This document shows positions 52,117-62,271 of a stretch of 64,000 nt of DNA, in pieces (within the stretch, counting starts at the first letter, position 1; every line of letters starts with the position of its first letter). A program made the position numbers and the translations under genes. Under the pieces are notes generated by a model that did not search any database, was not told where the DNA came from, and saw nothing but the letters and a program-made list of their open reading frames with translations. This DNA is from Pectobacterium carotovorum (GTDB lineage: Bacteria; Pseudomonadota; Gammaproteobacteria; Enterobacterales; Enterobacteriaceae): contig NZ_JAXAFK010000001.1 of assembly GCF_033898505.1 (NCBI RefSeq), forward strand, positions 1,426,001-1,490,000, written 5' to 3'.

Positions 52117-54293
52117 TGGCTGATAACGAAAGCAGGCTGGAGAGCATTCTGTGTCGCTTTGACGCAGACTGGACAGCCGGAGATGAAGCCAGAACCGAGG
52201 CAAAGAACGACTTATTTTTCAGTCGGGTGAGCCAATGGGACGACTGGCTAACGCAGTACACAACCTTGCAGTATCGCGGACAGTTCGACGTGGTTCGCCC
52301 GGTGGTTCGTAAGCTGGTTGCAGAGATGCGCCAGAATCCTATCGATGTTCTGTACCGACCGAAGGACGGCGCTAAGCCAGACGCAGCGGACACACTCATG
52401 GGGATGTACCGCACCGACATGCGGCATAACTCAGCAAAGATAGCCGTTAACGTTGCTGTGCGTGAGCAAGTCGAAGCCGGTGTTGGCGCATGGCGCATCG
52501 TCACGGAGTACGAAGACCAAGACCCGACCAGTAACAACCAGATTATCCGCCGCGAGCCCATTCACTCAGCCTGTTCATGTGTCATCTGGGACAGTAACAG
52601 CAAGCAGATGGACAAGAGCGATGCTCGTCACTGCACGGTCATCCACTCGATGAGCCGTAACGGGTGGGAAGATTTCGCAGAAGATCATGACCTCGACGCA
52701 AGCAATCAACCGAGCTTCCAGAGCCCAAACGATTGGGTATTCCCTTGGCTGACGCAAGACACGATTCACATCGCTGAATTCTATGAAGTGGTGGAGAAGA
52801 AAGAGACTGCGTTTATCTATCAGGATCCGCTAACAGGCGAGCCCGTAAGCTACTTCAAGCAAGATATCAAGGATGTTATCGACGAACTTGCTGAACGCGG
52901 CATGGTGAAGATTGCAGAGCGCAAGATTAAGCGCAAGCGTGTGTATAAAACACTGCTCTCATGCACTGACATCTACAAAGATAAGCAACTGATCGCCGGT
53001 GAGCACATCCCCATCGTACCGTGCTATGGCGAGTGGGGATTCGTTGAGAGCAAGGAAGTGTATGAGGGCGTCGTTCGCCTGACAAAAGACGGGCAGCGCC
53101 TGCGCAACATGATCATGTCTTTCAATGCCGATATTGTTGCTCGCACGCCGAAGAAGAAGCCTATCTTCTGGCCTGAGCAAATCCTCGGCTACGAGCACAT
53201 GTATGACGGTAACGACGATTACCCGTATTACCTGCTGAATCGCACGGATGAAAACAACGGTGACTTGCCAACTCAGCCCATCGCATACATGGAGAATCCA
53301 GAGGTTCCACAGGCTAATGCCTACATGCTGGAAGCGGCAACCAATGCAGTGAAAGAGGTTGCCACTCTCGGCGTGGATGCGGAGGCGGTTAACAGTGGTC
53401 AGGTTGCATTCGATACTGTTAACCAGTTGAACATGCGTTCCGACATGGAAACGTATGTGTTTCAGGACAACCTGGCTACAGCCATGCGTCGTGATGGGGA
53501 GATTTATCAATCCATCGTCAACGATATCTATGACGTCCCCCGCAACGTGACCATCACACTGGAGGATGGCAGCGAGAAAGATGTTCAGTTGCTGGCTGAA
53601 ATGGTTGACCTGAGCACCGGACAGCATGTGGTGATGAATGACATTCGTGGCCGCTATGAGTGTTACACCGATGTTGGGCCGTCATTCCAGTCAATGAAAC
53701 AACAGAACCGCGCTGAGATTTTGGAATTGCTCGGCAAGACGCCACAGGGAACGCCTGAATATCAGTTGCTGCTGCTCCAATACTTCACGTTATTGGATGG
53801 CAAGGGTGTTGAATTGATGCGCGACTATGCCAACAAGCAACTAATCCAGATGGGAGCCAAACGACCAGAGACGCCAGAAGAACAGCAATGGTTTATTGAG
53901 GCGCAACAGGCGAAACAAGGGCAGCAAGACCCAGCAATGGTTCAGGCTCAAGGTGTATTGCTGCAAGGTCAGGCTGAGTTGGCTAAGGCCAACAACCAAA
54001 CGCTTTCACTGCAAATCGATGCCGCTAAGGTCGAGGCGCAGAATCAGCTTAACGCTGCGAAAATCGCAGAAATCTTCAACAACATGGATCTCGATAAACA
54101 AGCTGAGTTTAGAGAGTTCCTCAAAACAGTTGCTTCATTCCAGCAAGGCCGCAGCGAAGATGCTCGCGCAAATGCTGAGTTACTTCTCAAGGGTGATGAC
54201 CAGACGCATAAGCAGCGTATGGATATTGCCAACATCCTGCAATCGCAGAGACAAAATTCACCTTCCGGCAGCGTAGCCGAGTCACCTCAATAA
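52116..54293 (+). CDS. Portal protein (P22 gp1-like)
   Basis: 725 residues, the exact P22 gp1 length. A dodecameric ring at one vertex through which DNA enters and leaves. The C-terminal part ([41 protein letters not shown]) corresponds to the helical barrel of P22 portal. Confidence 0.96.
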   Translation: MADNESRLESILCRFDADWTAGDEARTEAKNDLFFSRVSQWDDWLTQYTTLQYRGQFDVVRPVVRKLVAEMRQNPIDVLYRPKDGAKPDAADTLMGMYRTDMRHNSAKIAVNVAVREQVEAGVGAWRIVTEYEDQDPTSNNQIIRREPIHSACSCVIWDSNSKQMDKSDARHCTVIHSMSRNGWEDFAEDHDLDASNQPSFQSPNDWVFPWLTQDTIHIAEFYEVVEKKETAFIYQDPLTGEPVSYFKQDIKDVIDELAERGMVKIAERKIKRKRVYKTLLSCTDIYKDKQLIAGEHIPIVPCYGEWGFVESKEVYEGVVRLTKDGQRLRNMIMSFNADIVARTPKKKPIFWPEQILGYEHMYDGNDDYPYYLLNRTDENNGDLPTQPIAYMENPEVPQANAYMLEAATNAVKEVATLGVDAEAVNSGQVAFDTVNQLNMRSDMETYVFQDNLATAMRRDGEIYQSIVNDIYDVPRNVTITLEDGSEKDVQLLAEMVDLSTGQHVVMNDIRGRYECYTDVGPSFQSMKQQNRAEILELLGKTPQGTPEYQLLLLQYFTLLDGKGVELMRDYANKQLIQMGAKRPETPEEQQWFIEAQQAKQGQQDPAMVQAQGVLLQGQAELAKANNQTLSLQIDAAKVEAQNQLNAAKIAEIFNNMDLDKQAEFREFLKTVASFQQGRSEDARANAELLLKGDDQTHKQRMDIANILQSQRQNSPSGSVAESPQ

Positions 54294-54306
54294 GAGAGAG
54301 TTAATC

Positions 54307-55218
54307 ATGTCCGACACCACCGAAATTCAGGAAACTGAAGGCCAACCCCTGCCTGTCGATAACGCGGCGGAAACCGCAGTCGATACAGCGTCAAATGCCA
54401 ACGACGCACAGTCGCAGGATGCAGGCTTTGAGATTGTCCTGAAAGACGATGAGAGCAAGCCTAAACAAGACCCGGCAACCAATGCGCAATTCGCGCAGCG
54501 CCGCCTTGAACGCAAGCGCCAGCGAGAGCTTGAGCAACAGGCGGAGGCAGTAAAGCGCGGTGAATTGCCGGAGAACTTACGGGTAACTCCTGAATTACCA
54601 GCCCAGCCCAGCGCAAACGACTTCTTCTCTGACGAAGCGCTAGCTAAGTACAACTTTGACCAGAATCAGGCGCTCGCAGCCTTTCAACAGGCTAACTCCG
54701 AGTGGCAGATTAAGGCCATGGATGCACGCAGCAATGCGGTAGCAGAACAGGGCAAGAAAGTTCAGGAGTACACCCAGCAGTCAGCGCATTACGTCGAAGC
54801 GGCCCGTAAACATTATGACGCAGCGGAAAAACTCAACATCCCTGACTATCAGGAGAAAGAAGACGCATTCATGCAAATTGTCCCGCCGCAGGTCGGTGCG
54901 GACATCATGCGCCTCTTCCCCGAGAAATCCGCCGCGCTCATGTATCACCTGGGAGCCAACCCAGAGAAAACCCGCCAACTTTTGGCGATGGACGGACAGC
55001 TTGCACTGATTGAATTGGCCCGACTATCAGACCGTTTAACTCTCAAGCCTCGCGGGACTCAGGTTTCCTCCGCGCCTCCGGCTGACCAATCCATTGCAGG
55101 TGATGTGGCGTCGGCTAACACCGATGCAATTCGTCGGCAAATGGAAGCGGCGGCAAGCAAAGGCGACACGGCAGCCTATCGCGCACTCAAGGCAAAACTT
55201 AATAAAGGATCACGATAA
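54307..55218 (+). CDS. Scaffolding protein (P22 gp8-like)
   Basis: 303 residues, the P22 length. Acidic disordered N-terminus, helical middle ([23 protein letters not shown]), and a C-terminal basic helix-turn-helix ([29 protein letters not shown]) for coat binding. Directs procapsid assembly and is recycled. The stop overlaps the coat ATG. Confidence 0.95.
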   Translation: MSDTTEIQETEGQPLPVDNAAETAVDTASNANDAQSQDAGFEIVLKDDESKPKQDPATNAQFAQRRLERKRQRELEQQAEAVKRGELPENLRVTPELPAQPSANDFFSDEALAKYNFDQNQALAAFQQANSEWQIKAMDARSNAVAEQGKKVQEYTQQSAHYVEAARKHYDAAEKLNIPDYQEKEDAFMQIVPPQVGADIMRLFPEKSAALMYHLGANPEKTRQLLAMDGQLALIELARLSDRLTLKPRGTQVSSAPPADQSIAGDVASANTDAIRRQMEAAASKGDTAAYRALKAKLNKGSR

Positions 55219-56504
55219 TGGCTTTGAATGAAGGTCAAGTAATCACGTACATGGTCGATGAAATCATTGAGACCGTGGAAAATCTCACCCCGATGGCGCA
55301 GCGTGTCGGTAAATATTCACCGCCGGCTGGCGATATGCAGCGCTCCCAGAACACCGTATGGATGCCTCTGGAGCAAGAAGCGCCAACCATGCAGGGCTGG
55401 GATCTGACCGGTCAGGCTACTGGCATTCTGGAGCTTTCCGTTAAATGTAACATGGGAGTTCCTGATAATGACTTCTTCACCCTCCGTGCCGATGATGTTC
55501 GTGACGAGCGTTCGCTGCGCCGCCGCATTAAGGCATCTGGTCAAAAACTCGCTAACAACGTTGAAACAGCCGTTGCTAAACAGGCGGCAGAGATGGGCTC
55601 CCTCGTTGTTACTAGCGCAAGCCCTATCGGTTCATCCACTACCGGGTGGGACTTCATCTCAGAGGCAGAAGAGTTGATCTTCTCTCGTGAATTGAACCGC
55701 AGTTCTGGACTGTCTTTCTTCTTTAACGGTAAGGATTATCGTGGCGCTGGTCAGGATTTGACGGGCAAGGACTTTTTCGGGCGCATTCCTGAGGATGCAT
55801 ATAAAACTGGCACCATTCAGAAGCAGGTTGCTGGTTTCAATGATGTTCTCCGCTCTCCGAAAATGCCACGGTTGACAGCATCAACTGCAACAGGGATTAC
55901 CGTTAGCGGCGCACAGAAATTCCAGCCACAGGCATGGGTTGCTGACACTGACGGCAACCGCGAAAACGTTGATAACCGCGTCGCTACTGTTGTGTTGTCC
56001 TCAACAACCGGCTTCAAGCGCGGAGACAAAATCAGCTTTACCGGCGTTAAGTTTCTTTCGCAGATGGCTAAAAACGTGCTGACGCATGATGCCACCTTCT
56101 CGATCACCCGCGTAATCGACGCCACTCATGTTGAAATTACGCCGAAACCAATCGCCCTGGATGATACCGCACTGACGAAAGAGCAATTGGCTTACGCCAA
56201 CGTCAACACATCGTTAGCCAATACGATGACGGTGAATATCCTGAACACCACTACGGCAGAAACGAACGTTTTCTGGGCTGATGATTCCATTCGCTTGGTA
56301 TCACAGCCGATCCCAATCAACCATGAGCTGTTTTCTGGCATGAAAACCCAAAGTTTCAGCATTGATAGCGTTGGGCTGAATGGTGTTGTCGCCTATCAGG
56401 GTGATATCAACACCTTTGCGGGGAAATGCCGCATCGCGCTGTGGTATGCGCCTACCGCAGTTCGTCCGGAAGCGATTGGTGTTGGCTTGGCAAGCCAAGC
56501 GTAA
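55218..56504 (+). CDS. Major capsid protein (P22 gp5-like, HK97 fold with I-domain)
   Basis: 428 residues (P22 coat 430). [24 protein letters not shown] opens it. The region around 225-345 ([11 protein letters not shown]...[13 protein letters not shown]) corresponds to the inserted I-domain. More diverged from P22 than terminase or portal. A strong terminator follows. Confidence 0.95.
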   Translation: MALNEGQVITYMVDEIIETVENLTPMAQRVGKYSPPAGDMQRSQNTVWMPLEQEAPTMQGWDLTGQATGILELSVKCNMGVPDNDFFTLRADDVRDERSLRRRIKASGQKLANNVETAVAKQAAEMGSLVVTSASPIGSSTTGWDFISEAEELIFSRELNRSSGLSFFFNGKDYRGAGQDLTGKDFFGRIPEDAYKTGTIQKQVAGFNDVLRSPKMPRLTASTATGITVSGAQKFQPQAWVADTDGNRENVDNRVATVVLSSTTGFKRGDKISFTGVKFLSQMAKNVLTHDATFSITRVIDATHVEITPKPIALDDTALTKEQLAYANVNTSLANTMTVNILNTTTAETNVFWADDSIRLVSQPIPINHELFSGMKTQSFSIDSVGLNGVVAYQGDINTFAGKCRIALWYAPTAVRPEAIGVGLASQA

Positions 56505-56519
56505 TCACCCTCACTCTAT

Positions 56520-56540
56520 GGGGCTTCGGCCCCTTTTTTT
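56520..56540 (+). terminator. Intrinsic terminator after the coat gene
   Basis: GGGGC, tetraloop TTCG, GCCCC, then seven T. It probably tunes the coat:tail expression ratio, with Q-modified polymerase reading through. Confidence 0.9.
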
Positions 56541-56551
56541 CGGAGAATCAC

Positions 56552-56801
<250 letters not shown>

Positions 56802-56818
<17 letters not shown>

Positions 56819-57293
56819 AGGTGATCTGGTCAGGGCTGCATTGCGTAAGTTGGCGATCGCCTCCAATGCCACCCTGACCGATGTTGAGCCGCAGTCAATG
56901 CAAGATGCGGTAGACGACCTCGAAACAATGATGGCGGAATGGTATCAGGATGGTAAAGGCATAATCACCGGCTATGAGTTCGCCGACATGGATAATCTGC
57001 CAGCAGAAGGCGATGACCACGGTTTACGCTCAAGCGCCGTGAGCGCCGTTTATCATAACCTGGCTTGCCGAATCGCTCCTGATTACTCACTCGAAGCCAC
57101 CGCAAAAATCATCGCCATTGCTAAATACGGCAAGGAATTGCTCTATAAGCAGACCGCGATTGAGCGCTCAAAACGCGCACCTTACCCAAGTCGTATGCCG
57201 ATTGGCAGCGGCAACAGTCTTGCCACGCTGAACGGCTGGCATTACTTCCCCGGAGAGAAGCCCGATGCCGATACAACAACTCCCCCTGATTAA
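56802..57293 (+). CDS. Tail accessory factor gp4
   Basis: 163 residues close to P22 gp4 (166): [51 protein letters not shown]. Twelve copies bind the portal ring and form the first layer of the tail. ATG 56802 lies within the end of the preceding gene. Confidence 0.95.
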
Positions 57294-58683
57294 GGGTGTT
57301 GGCAAAAACTTCCGCGATTCTGACTATGTTGATCTGCTACCGGTCAATATGCTTGCTACACCCAAGCAGGTGCTCAACAGTAGCGGATATTTGCGCTCAT
57401 TCCCCGGCATAGACAAGCGTTCTGATGTTGCAGGAGTATCGCGTGGGGCAATGTTTAACACCGCTCAGAATGCCGTATATCGCGTTTGCGGCGGTAGTCT
57501 GTATCGCGGCGCGTCGGTGGTAGGTTCGGTGTCTGGCTCGGGCAGGGTTAGCATGGCGGCAAGTCGCACGTCTCAGGCGGTCGGCGTTGGCGGTCAGTTG
57601 GTGCTGTATCGCTACGATGGGACCGTCAAGACGATGGCTAACTGGCCCGTATCGAGCACCTATACGCAATATGACCTTGGCTCTGTGCGCGACGTTACCC
57701 GGCTGCGTGGTCGTTATGCATGGTCGAAAGATGGTACGGATTCATGGTTTATCTCCGACCTTGAAGATGAGTCGCATCCTGACCGCAACAGCGCAGAGTA
57801 CCGGGCAGAATCCCAGCCTGACGGGATTGTTGGTATGGGTACGTGGCATGATTTCATCGTCACGTTCGGCACGTCAACGATTGAGTATTTCTCCCTGACT
57901 GGCGCTACCACTGCTGGCGCTGCGTTGTATGTGGCTCAGCCATCGCTGATGGTTCAGAAGGGTATTGCTGGGACATACTGCAAAACGCCTTTCGGTGACT
58001 CTTTCGCATTCATCAGCCATCAATCTACTGGTGCGCCGTCTGTGTATGTCATTGCGTCAGGGCAGGCGTCAGTAATTGCTACCGCATCAGTGGAGAAGGT
58101 TCTGCGGGGATACGCGGCGGCGGAGTTAGCTACCGGCGTGATGGAGTCGATACGCTTCGACGCTCACGAACTGCTGATTATCCATCTTCCACGCCATGTG
58201 CTCGTGTTCGACTCGGCAGCCAGCCAGAACGGGCCACAGTGGGCCATCCTGAAAACTGGCCTGCTTGATGACGTGTACCGTGGCATTGACTTCATGTTCG
58301 AAGATAACACGATCACTTGCGGCGATAAGCTGGAAGCGGTGACCGGTCAGTTTAATTTTGCGTCATCTGCTCAGTATGAAAAGCAGCAAGAGCACCTGTT
58401 GTTCACTCCGCTGTTCAAGACAGATAACGCCAGGGTGTTTGATTTCGAACTGGAATGCAGTACCGGTGTTGCTCAAATCGCTGACCGCCTGTTTCTGTCT
58501 GCAACAACGGACGGAATCAACTACGGCCGCGAGCAGATGATTGAGCAGAACGCGCCATTCGTATACGACAAGCGTATTCTATGGCGTCGTGTCGGCCGCA
58601 TCCGCAAAAACATTGGCTTCAAGGTGCGAGTCATAACAAAAGCCCCTGTAACCCTATCAGGATGTCAAATCAGGGTGGAATAA
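57265..58683 (+). CDS. Tail accessory factor gp10
   Basis: 472 residues, the P22 gp10 length. [34 protein letters not shown] opens it, followed by beta-propeller-like repeats. Six copies attach to gp4 and hold needle and tailspikes. Confidence 0.95.
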   Translation: MPIQQLPLIKGVGKNFRDSDYVDLLPVNMLATPKQVLNSSGYLRSFPGIDKRSDVAGVSRGAMFNTAQNAVYRVCGGSLYRGASVVGSVSGSGRVSMAASRTSQAVGVGGQLVLYRYDGTVKTMANWPVSSTYTQYDLGSVRDVTRLRGRYAWSKDGTDSWFISDLEDESHPDRNSAEYRAESQPDGIVGMGTWHDFIVTFGTSTIEYFSLTGATTAGAALYVAQPSLMVQKGIAGTYCKTPFGDSFAFISHQSTGAPSVYVIASGQASVIATASVEKVLRGYAAAELATGVMESIRFDAHELLIIHLPRHVLVFDSAASQNGPQWAILKTGLLDDVYRGIDFMFEDNTITCGDKLEAVTGQFNFASSAQYEKQQEHLLFTPLFKTDNARVFDFELECSTGVAQIADRLFLSATTDGINYGREQMIEQNAPFVYDKRILWRRVGRIRKNIGFKVRVITKAPVTLSGCQIRVE

Positions 58684-59550
58684 ATGGCAGATCCATCACT
58701 AAATGTACCCGTATCGGTACGGGCGCAGAGCATCAACTCAACTTTACTACCGCCAATATTTTCCCAGCCTTACATGCTCTATGTCATCCAGCAGGCTACG
58801 GACGCCAGTAATGTGGCGGGCAAGGCCAATCAGGCCGGAGCAGGAGCGTATGAGGCGCAAGTTAAGAATGACGAGCAGGACATCATTCTGGCTGATCATG
58901 AAGTTAGGCTTGACGCTGCCGAGGAAAAGTTAGCCGATCACGAAACAAGAATTACTGCAGCAGAAGCAACGCTTGTTGATCATGAGGCGAGAATTACCTC
59001 GGCGGAGGCAACAATCGCGCTTCACACAACGCAGATTGCAGCAAACACCGCGCAGATAGCCAATCACGAAACCAGAATCACCACGCTTGAGACGAATTTT
59101 GCAGCATATCAGGCGTACATGAACCGGCAAAAATCTGAGGTGGTTTACTCTGGCGTCTCGCTTGTCATCCCAACCACATCAACAAACTTGCTGACCTTGC
59201 TCGGAACCCTGACCCCGACAAGCGGCACGCTATTGCCGTTCTTTGACGTGGCTGCCGGGCGTATGAAAGCGCTGAACAAGTTCAAAAACCTGAGCTTCAA
59301 GATCAACCTGCGCGGCACTTACACATCTTCATCCGGCAACCGCTCGATGCAGATAACCTTTGGCACAACCGTACCTGACACGATTGTTGTTAGCCGTGAC
59401 TCTGCTACGACCATTGATGACGTGTTCATAAACACCTTTTTCGCTGTCGATGAGGGTGACGACATCGTGTCACCCGGCATCACGATGATGATCAAGGCCA
59501 ACGGAAGCACGTTCACAGCCACACAGATAAAGATCATCGCCACTCAGTGA
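58684..59550 (+). CDS. Tail needle (gp26-like) with C-terminal knob
   Basis: 288 residues; longer than P22 gp26 (233) and close to the Sf6-type needle. The N-terminal 60 residues plug the channel ([20 protein letters not shown]). The middle is a trimeric coiled coil with ~14-residue repeats ([26 protein letters not shown]). The C-terminal ~130 residues are beta-rich ([21 protein letters not shown]) and likely form a knob that contacts the outer membrane. Confidence 0.92.
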   Translation: MADPSLNVPVSVRAQSINSTLLPPIFSQPYMLYVIQQATDASNVAGKANQAGAGAYEAQVKNDEQDIILADHEVRLDAAEEKLADHETRITAAEATLVDHEARITSAEATIALHTTQIAANTAQIANHETRITTLETNFAAYQAYMNRQKSEVVYSGVSLVIPTTSTNLLTLLGTLTPTSGTLLPFFDVAAGRMKALNKFKNLSFKINLRGTYTSSSGNRSMQITFGTTVPDTIVVSRDSATTIDDVFINTFFAVDEGDDIVSPGITMMIKANGSTFTATQIKIIATQ

Positions 59551-59558
59551 GGCGCTTC

Positions 59559-60014
59559 ATGATTTCATTTAAGCCAACGCGTAACATCGACTTGATTGAA
59601 GCGGTGGGTAATCACCCTGACATCATCGCGGGGAGCAATAACGGCGACGGATACGATTACAGGCCGGAATGCAGATATTTCGAGGTCAATGCGCACGGCC
59701 AGTTCGGCGGCATCGTCTACTACCACGAGATTCAGCCGCTAGCTTTCGATTGCCACGCAATGTATCTGCCTGATGCTAGAGGGTTTAGCAAAGATATCGG
59801 GCTGTCATTCTGGCGCTTCATTCTGTCGGAAACCAATGTTCAATGTGTCACTTCATTTGCTGCTCGCAAGTTCCGTCACGGGCAAATCTACTGCGCCATG
59901 ATCGGATTAAAGCGCATCGGAACCATCAAGAAATACTTCAAAGGCGTTGATGACGTCACCTTCTATTCAGCCACTCGCGAAGAACTAACCGACTTCCTCA
60001 ATCACGGGAGATAA
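59559..60014 (+). CDS. gp14-like protein (DUF2824, head assembly)
   Basis: 151 residues with an acetyltransferase-like layout (FEVNAHGQFGGIVYYHEIQP, LSFWRFILSETNVQCVTS). P22 gp14 sits between genes 26 and 7 and is needed for proper particle assembly. ATG 59559 has TGAGG upstream; GTG 59547 rejected. Confidence 0.88.
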   Translation: MISFKPTRNIDLIEAVGNHPDIIAGSNNGDGYDYRPECRYFEVNAHGQFGGIVYYHEIQPLAFDCHAMYLPDARGFSKDIGLSFWRFILSETNVQCVTSFAARKFRHGQIYCAMIGLKRIGTIKKYFKGVDDVTFYSATREELTDFLNHGR

Positions 60015-60016
60015 CC

Positions 60017-60706
60017 ATGCTATACGCATTTACGCTGGGCAGAAAACTGCGCGGCGAAGAACCATTTTGTTTTGAAAAAGGCGGGAAGGGGGGCGGTGGA
60101 GGAGGTGATGCACAAGCTCAAGCGCTAAACAATTCAACTGCCTTACAGCGGGAGCAATGGCAGACGGTGATGAATAACCTTGCCCCTTTCACTCCACTGG
60201 CTCAGCAATATGTATCACAACTACAAAACCTATCAACACTAGATGGGCAAAATAGCGCCCTTAATAGTTATTACAATTCAGATCAATACAACCAAATGGC
60301 GAATCAAGCCAGGTATCAAAACCTCAATGCGGCAGAGGCCACTGGTGGCCTTGGCTCAACTGCCACCAGCAATCAATTGTCAGCAATTGCTCCATCTCTT
60401 GGGCAAAGTTGGCTATCAGGGCAGATGAATAACGCACAAAATCTTGCAAATATTGGCCTTGGAGCATTGCAGGGTCAGGCTAACGCGGGGCAAAACTATG
60501 CAAACAATGTTTCGTCCCTATATCAGCAACAGGCTGCACTGGCGGCGGCTAATGCAAATAGCCCATCTGCTCTTCGTTCTGGTATTGGTGGCGCTTTTGG
60601 CGGGGCTGCTTCAGGGGCCGCACTTGGTAGCGTCATACCTGGTCTAGGCACTGGAATTGGAGCCGCCATTGGCGGCGGTCTTGGGTTGCTTGGCGGTCTT
60701 TTTTGA
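60017..60706 (+). CDS. DNA ejection protein gp7-like
   Basis: 229 residues (as P22 gp7). N-terminal leader then a Gly run (KGGKGGGGGGDAQAQALN), Asn/Gln/Ala-rich body, and a hydrophobic Gly/Ala C-terminus (GGAFGGAASGAALGSVIPGL) likely to insert in membranes. Released into the host on infection with gp20 and gp16. Confidence 0.92.
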   Translation: MLYAFTLGRKLRGEEPFCFEKGGKGGGGGGDAQAQALNNSTALQREQWQTVMNNLAPFTPLAQQYVSQLQNLSTLDGQNSALNSYYNSDQYNQMANQARYQNLNAAEATGGLGSTATSNQLSAIAPSLGQSWLSGQMNNAQNLANIGLGALQGQANAGQNYANNVSSLYQQQAALAAANANSPSALRSGIGGAFGGAASGAALGSVIPGLGTGIGAAIGGGLGLLGGLF

Positions 60707-60714
60707 GGTGAATA

Positions 60715-62262
60715 ATGGCTACTACCCAACCGTGGACGTCTGGAGGGGCCTTACTGGCAGGGATTGGTAATAATAATCCAAATGCCCCGCAAGCGAATGA
60801 TATTAATACGACGCTTGCGCTCATTGAAAGAAGTAATGAGATACAAAGGTCTGGAGCAAATAACCTTGGGCTGCAAGCCTTACAGGGACTAACAGGAGTT
60901 GCTCAAGCATACAAGCAAAACCAGCAAGCTGAGCGTCAGAAGGCATTCCAGCAGGAGTACGGCAACGCTTTTAAATCTGGCGACCGTAGCGCCATGCGTG
61001 ATTTAGCAGCTAAATACCCTGACCAGTTTGAGAACGTACAGAAAGGTATGGGCTTCATTGATGATGACCACCGCACAACGATGGGTAATCTTGCGATGAA
61101 TGCGCAGTTGGCCGCGGGACAGGGGCCGGAAGCATTCGGCAGCTTCCTGAAAAGCAATGCTACCGAACTGAACCGCGTCGGCGTAAATCCGGCTGATGTC
61201 GGGCAGACCTACCAGCAAAACCCGCAAGGTGCATCTGACTTATTCGGCAATCTGGCTATGTTCTCGCTGGGGCCAAAAGAGTATCTGGATGTGCTGGATA
61301 AGCGCGAAGGGCGTGCGCTTGAGCATTCTCAGCAGCAAGTAACAATACGCGGTCAGGATTTGACGGCAGAAACTGCTCGGAGAGGGCAGGATATAAGTCG
61401 TGCCAATGCTCTCACTGCCGCATACGCTCCAACATCTGCCATGCAGAACTACACGCAGTATGCGCAAATGCTTAAAACAGATCCCGGGGGGGCCAAAGCG
61501 TTTGCACAGGCGGCAGGAATAAAGCCTGAGCAGAATAAATTGTTTAAAGTTGAAACGATGCCTGATGGTTCGGTGATGAAATACTATGCCGATGGCACGG
61601 AAGAAAGGGGAAAGATTACCGATCCAATAACTGATCCAAATATGCGCAAGCCATTAACTGTAAGGGAAGCTGACGGAATACTCAGTAAAGCATCAGAAGG
61701 CTCAAAACAAGCCGCTGGGTTCGCCATGCGTGTTGAAGATGGGCTATCTGGGATGCGTCAGCTTGTAGATTCTGGGCAAGTAAGCCCTCAGAGGGCGGCA
61801 TTTATTGCCGCTAGGCTTGGAGATGGCATGATCGCAAATAATGCATTATCCCCGGCTGAGCAATCTTATTTGCTCAACGCCAGGGATACTGTGAATGCCA
61901 TTTTGCGCAAGGATACTGGCGCAGCCATAACCGAGGCAGAAACAAAAGAATATGCAAACCTGTATCTACCTCAGCCAGGTGAAAGTGATGCCGCGTTGAA
62001 GGTGAAGAACAGGAAACTGGAAAATCGATTTAAAACCTTCCGTGGTGAATCTGGATTGTCATATGAAGCAATGAAGGTGTCATCGAAAGCATATGATGCA
62101 CAGGACGCAGCGCAACAACAAGCTCAGCAGCGGCAGCCTCAGCAAATGGCACAGCAGCCACAGGCTCAACCAAGGCAGGCTCCAGCAGCAGCAATTCAGG
62201 CTCTGCAAAATAACCCAGCATTAGCTCAACAGTTTCAGGCGAAATATGGATACCTACCATAA
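60715..62262 (+). CDS. DNA ejection protein gp20-like
   Basis: 515 residues (P22 gp20 is about 471). Helical, Gln/Ala-rich, with LQALQGLTGVAQAYKQNQQAERQKAFQQEY and a C-terminal Gln/Pro/Ala-rich tail. Needed for the genome to cross the periplasm. The tail accounts for the extra length. Confidence 0.9.
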   Translation: MATTQPWTSGGALLAGIGNNNPNAPQANDINTTLALIERSNEIQRSGANNLGLQALQGLTGVAQAYKQNQQAERQKAFQQEYGNAFKSGDRSAMRDLAAKYPDQFENVQKGMGFIDDDHRTTMGNLAMNAQLAAGQGPEAFGSFLKSNATELNRVGVNPADVGQTYQQNPQGASDLFGNLAMFSLGPKEYLDVLDKREGRALEHSQQQVTIRGQDLTAETARRGQDISRANALTAAYAPTSAMQNYTQYAQMLKTDPGGAKAFAQAAGIKPEQNKLFKVETMPDGSVMKYYADGTEERGKITDPITDPNMRKPLTVREADGILSKASEGSKQAAGFAMRVEDGLSGMRQLVDSGQVSPQRAAFIAARLGDGMIANNALSPAEQSYLLNARDTVNAILRKDTGAAITEAETKEYANLYLPQPGESDAALKVKNRKLENRFKTFRGESGLSYEAMKVSSKAYDAQDAAQQQAQQRQPQQMAQQPQAQPRQAPAAAIQALQNNPALAQQFQAKYGYLP

Positions 62263-62271
62263 GGCGGAGTG

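Noticed and set aside
53100..53627. 222-residue minus-strand frame inside the portal gene (52959-53627)
   Set aside because: Antisense to a well-supported portal gene and without independent signals.
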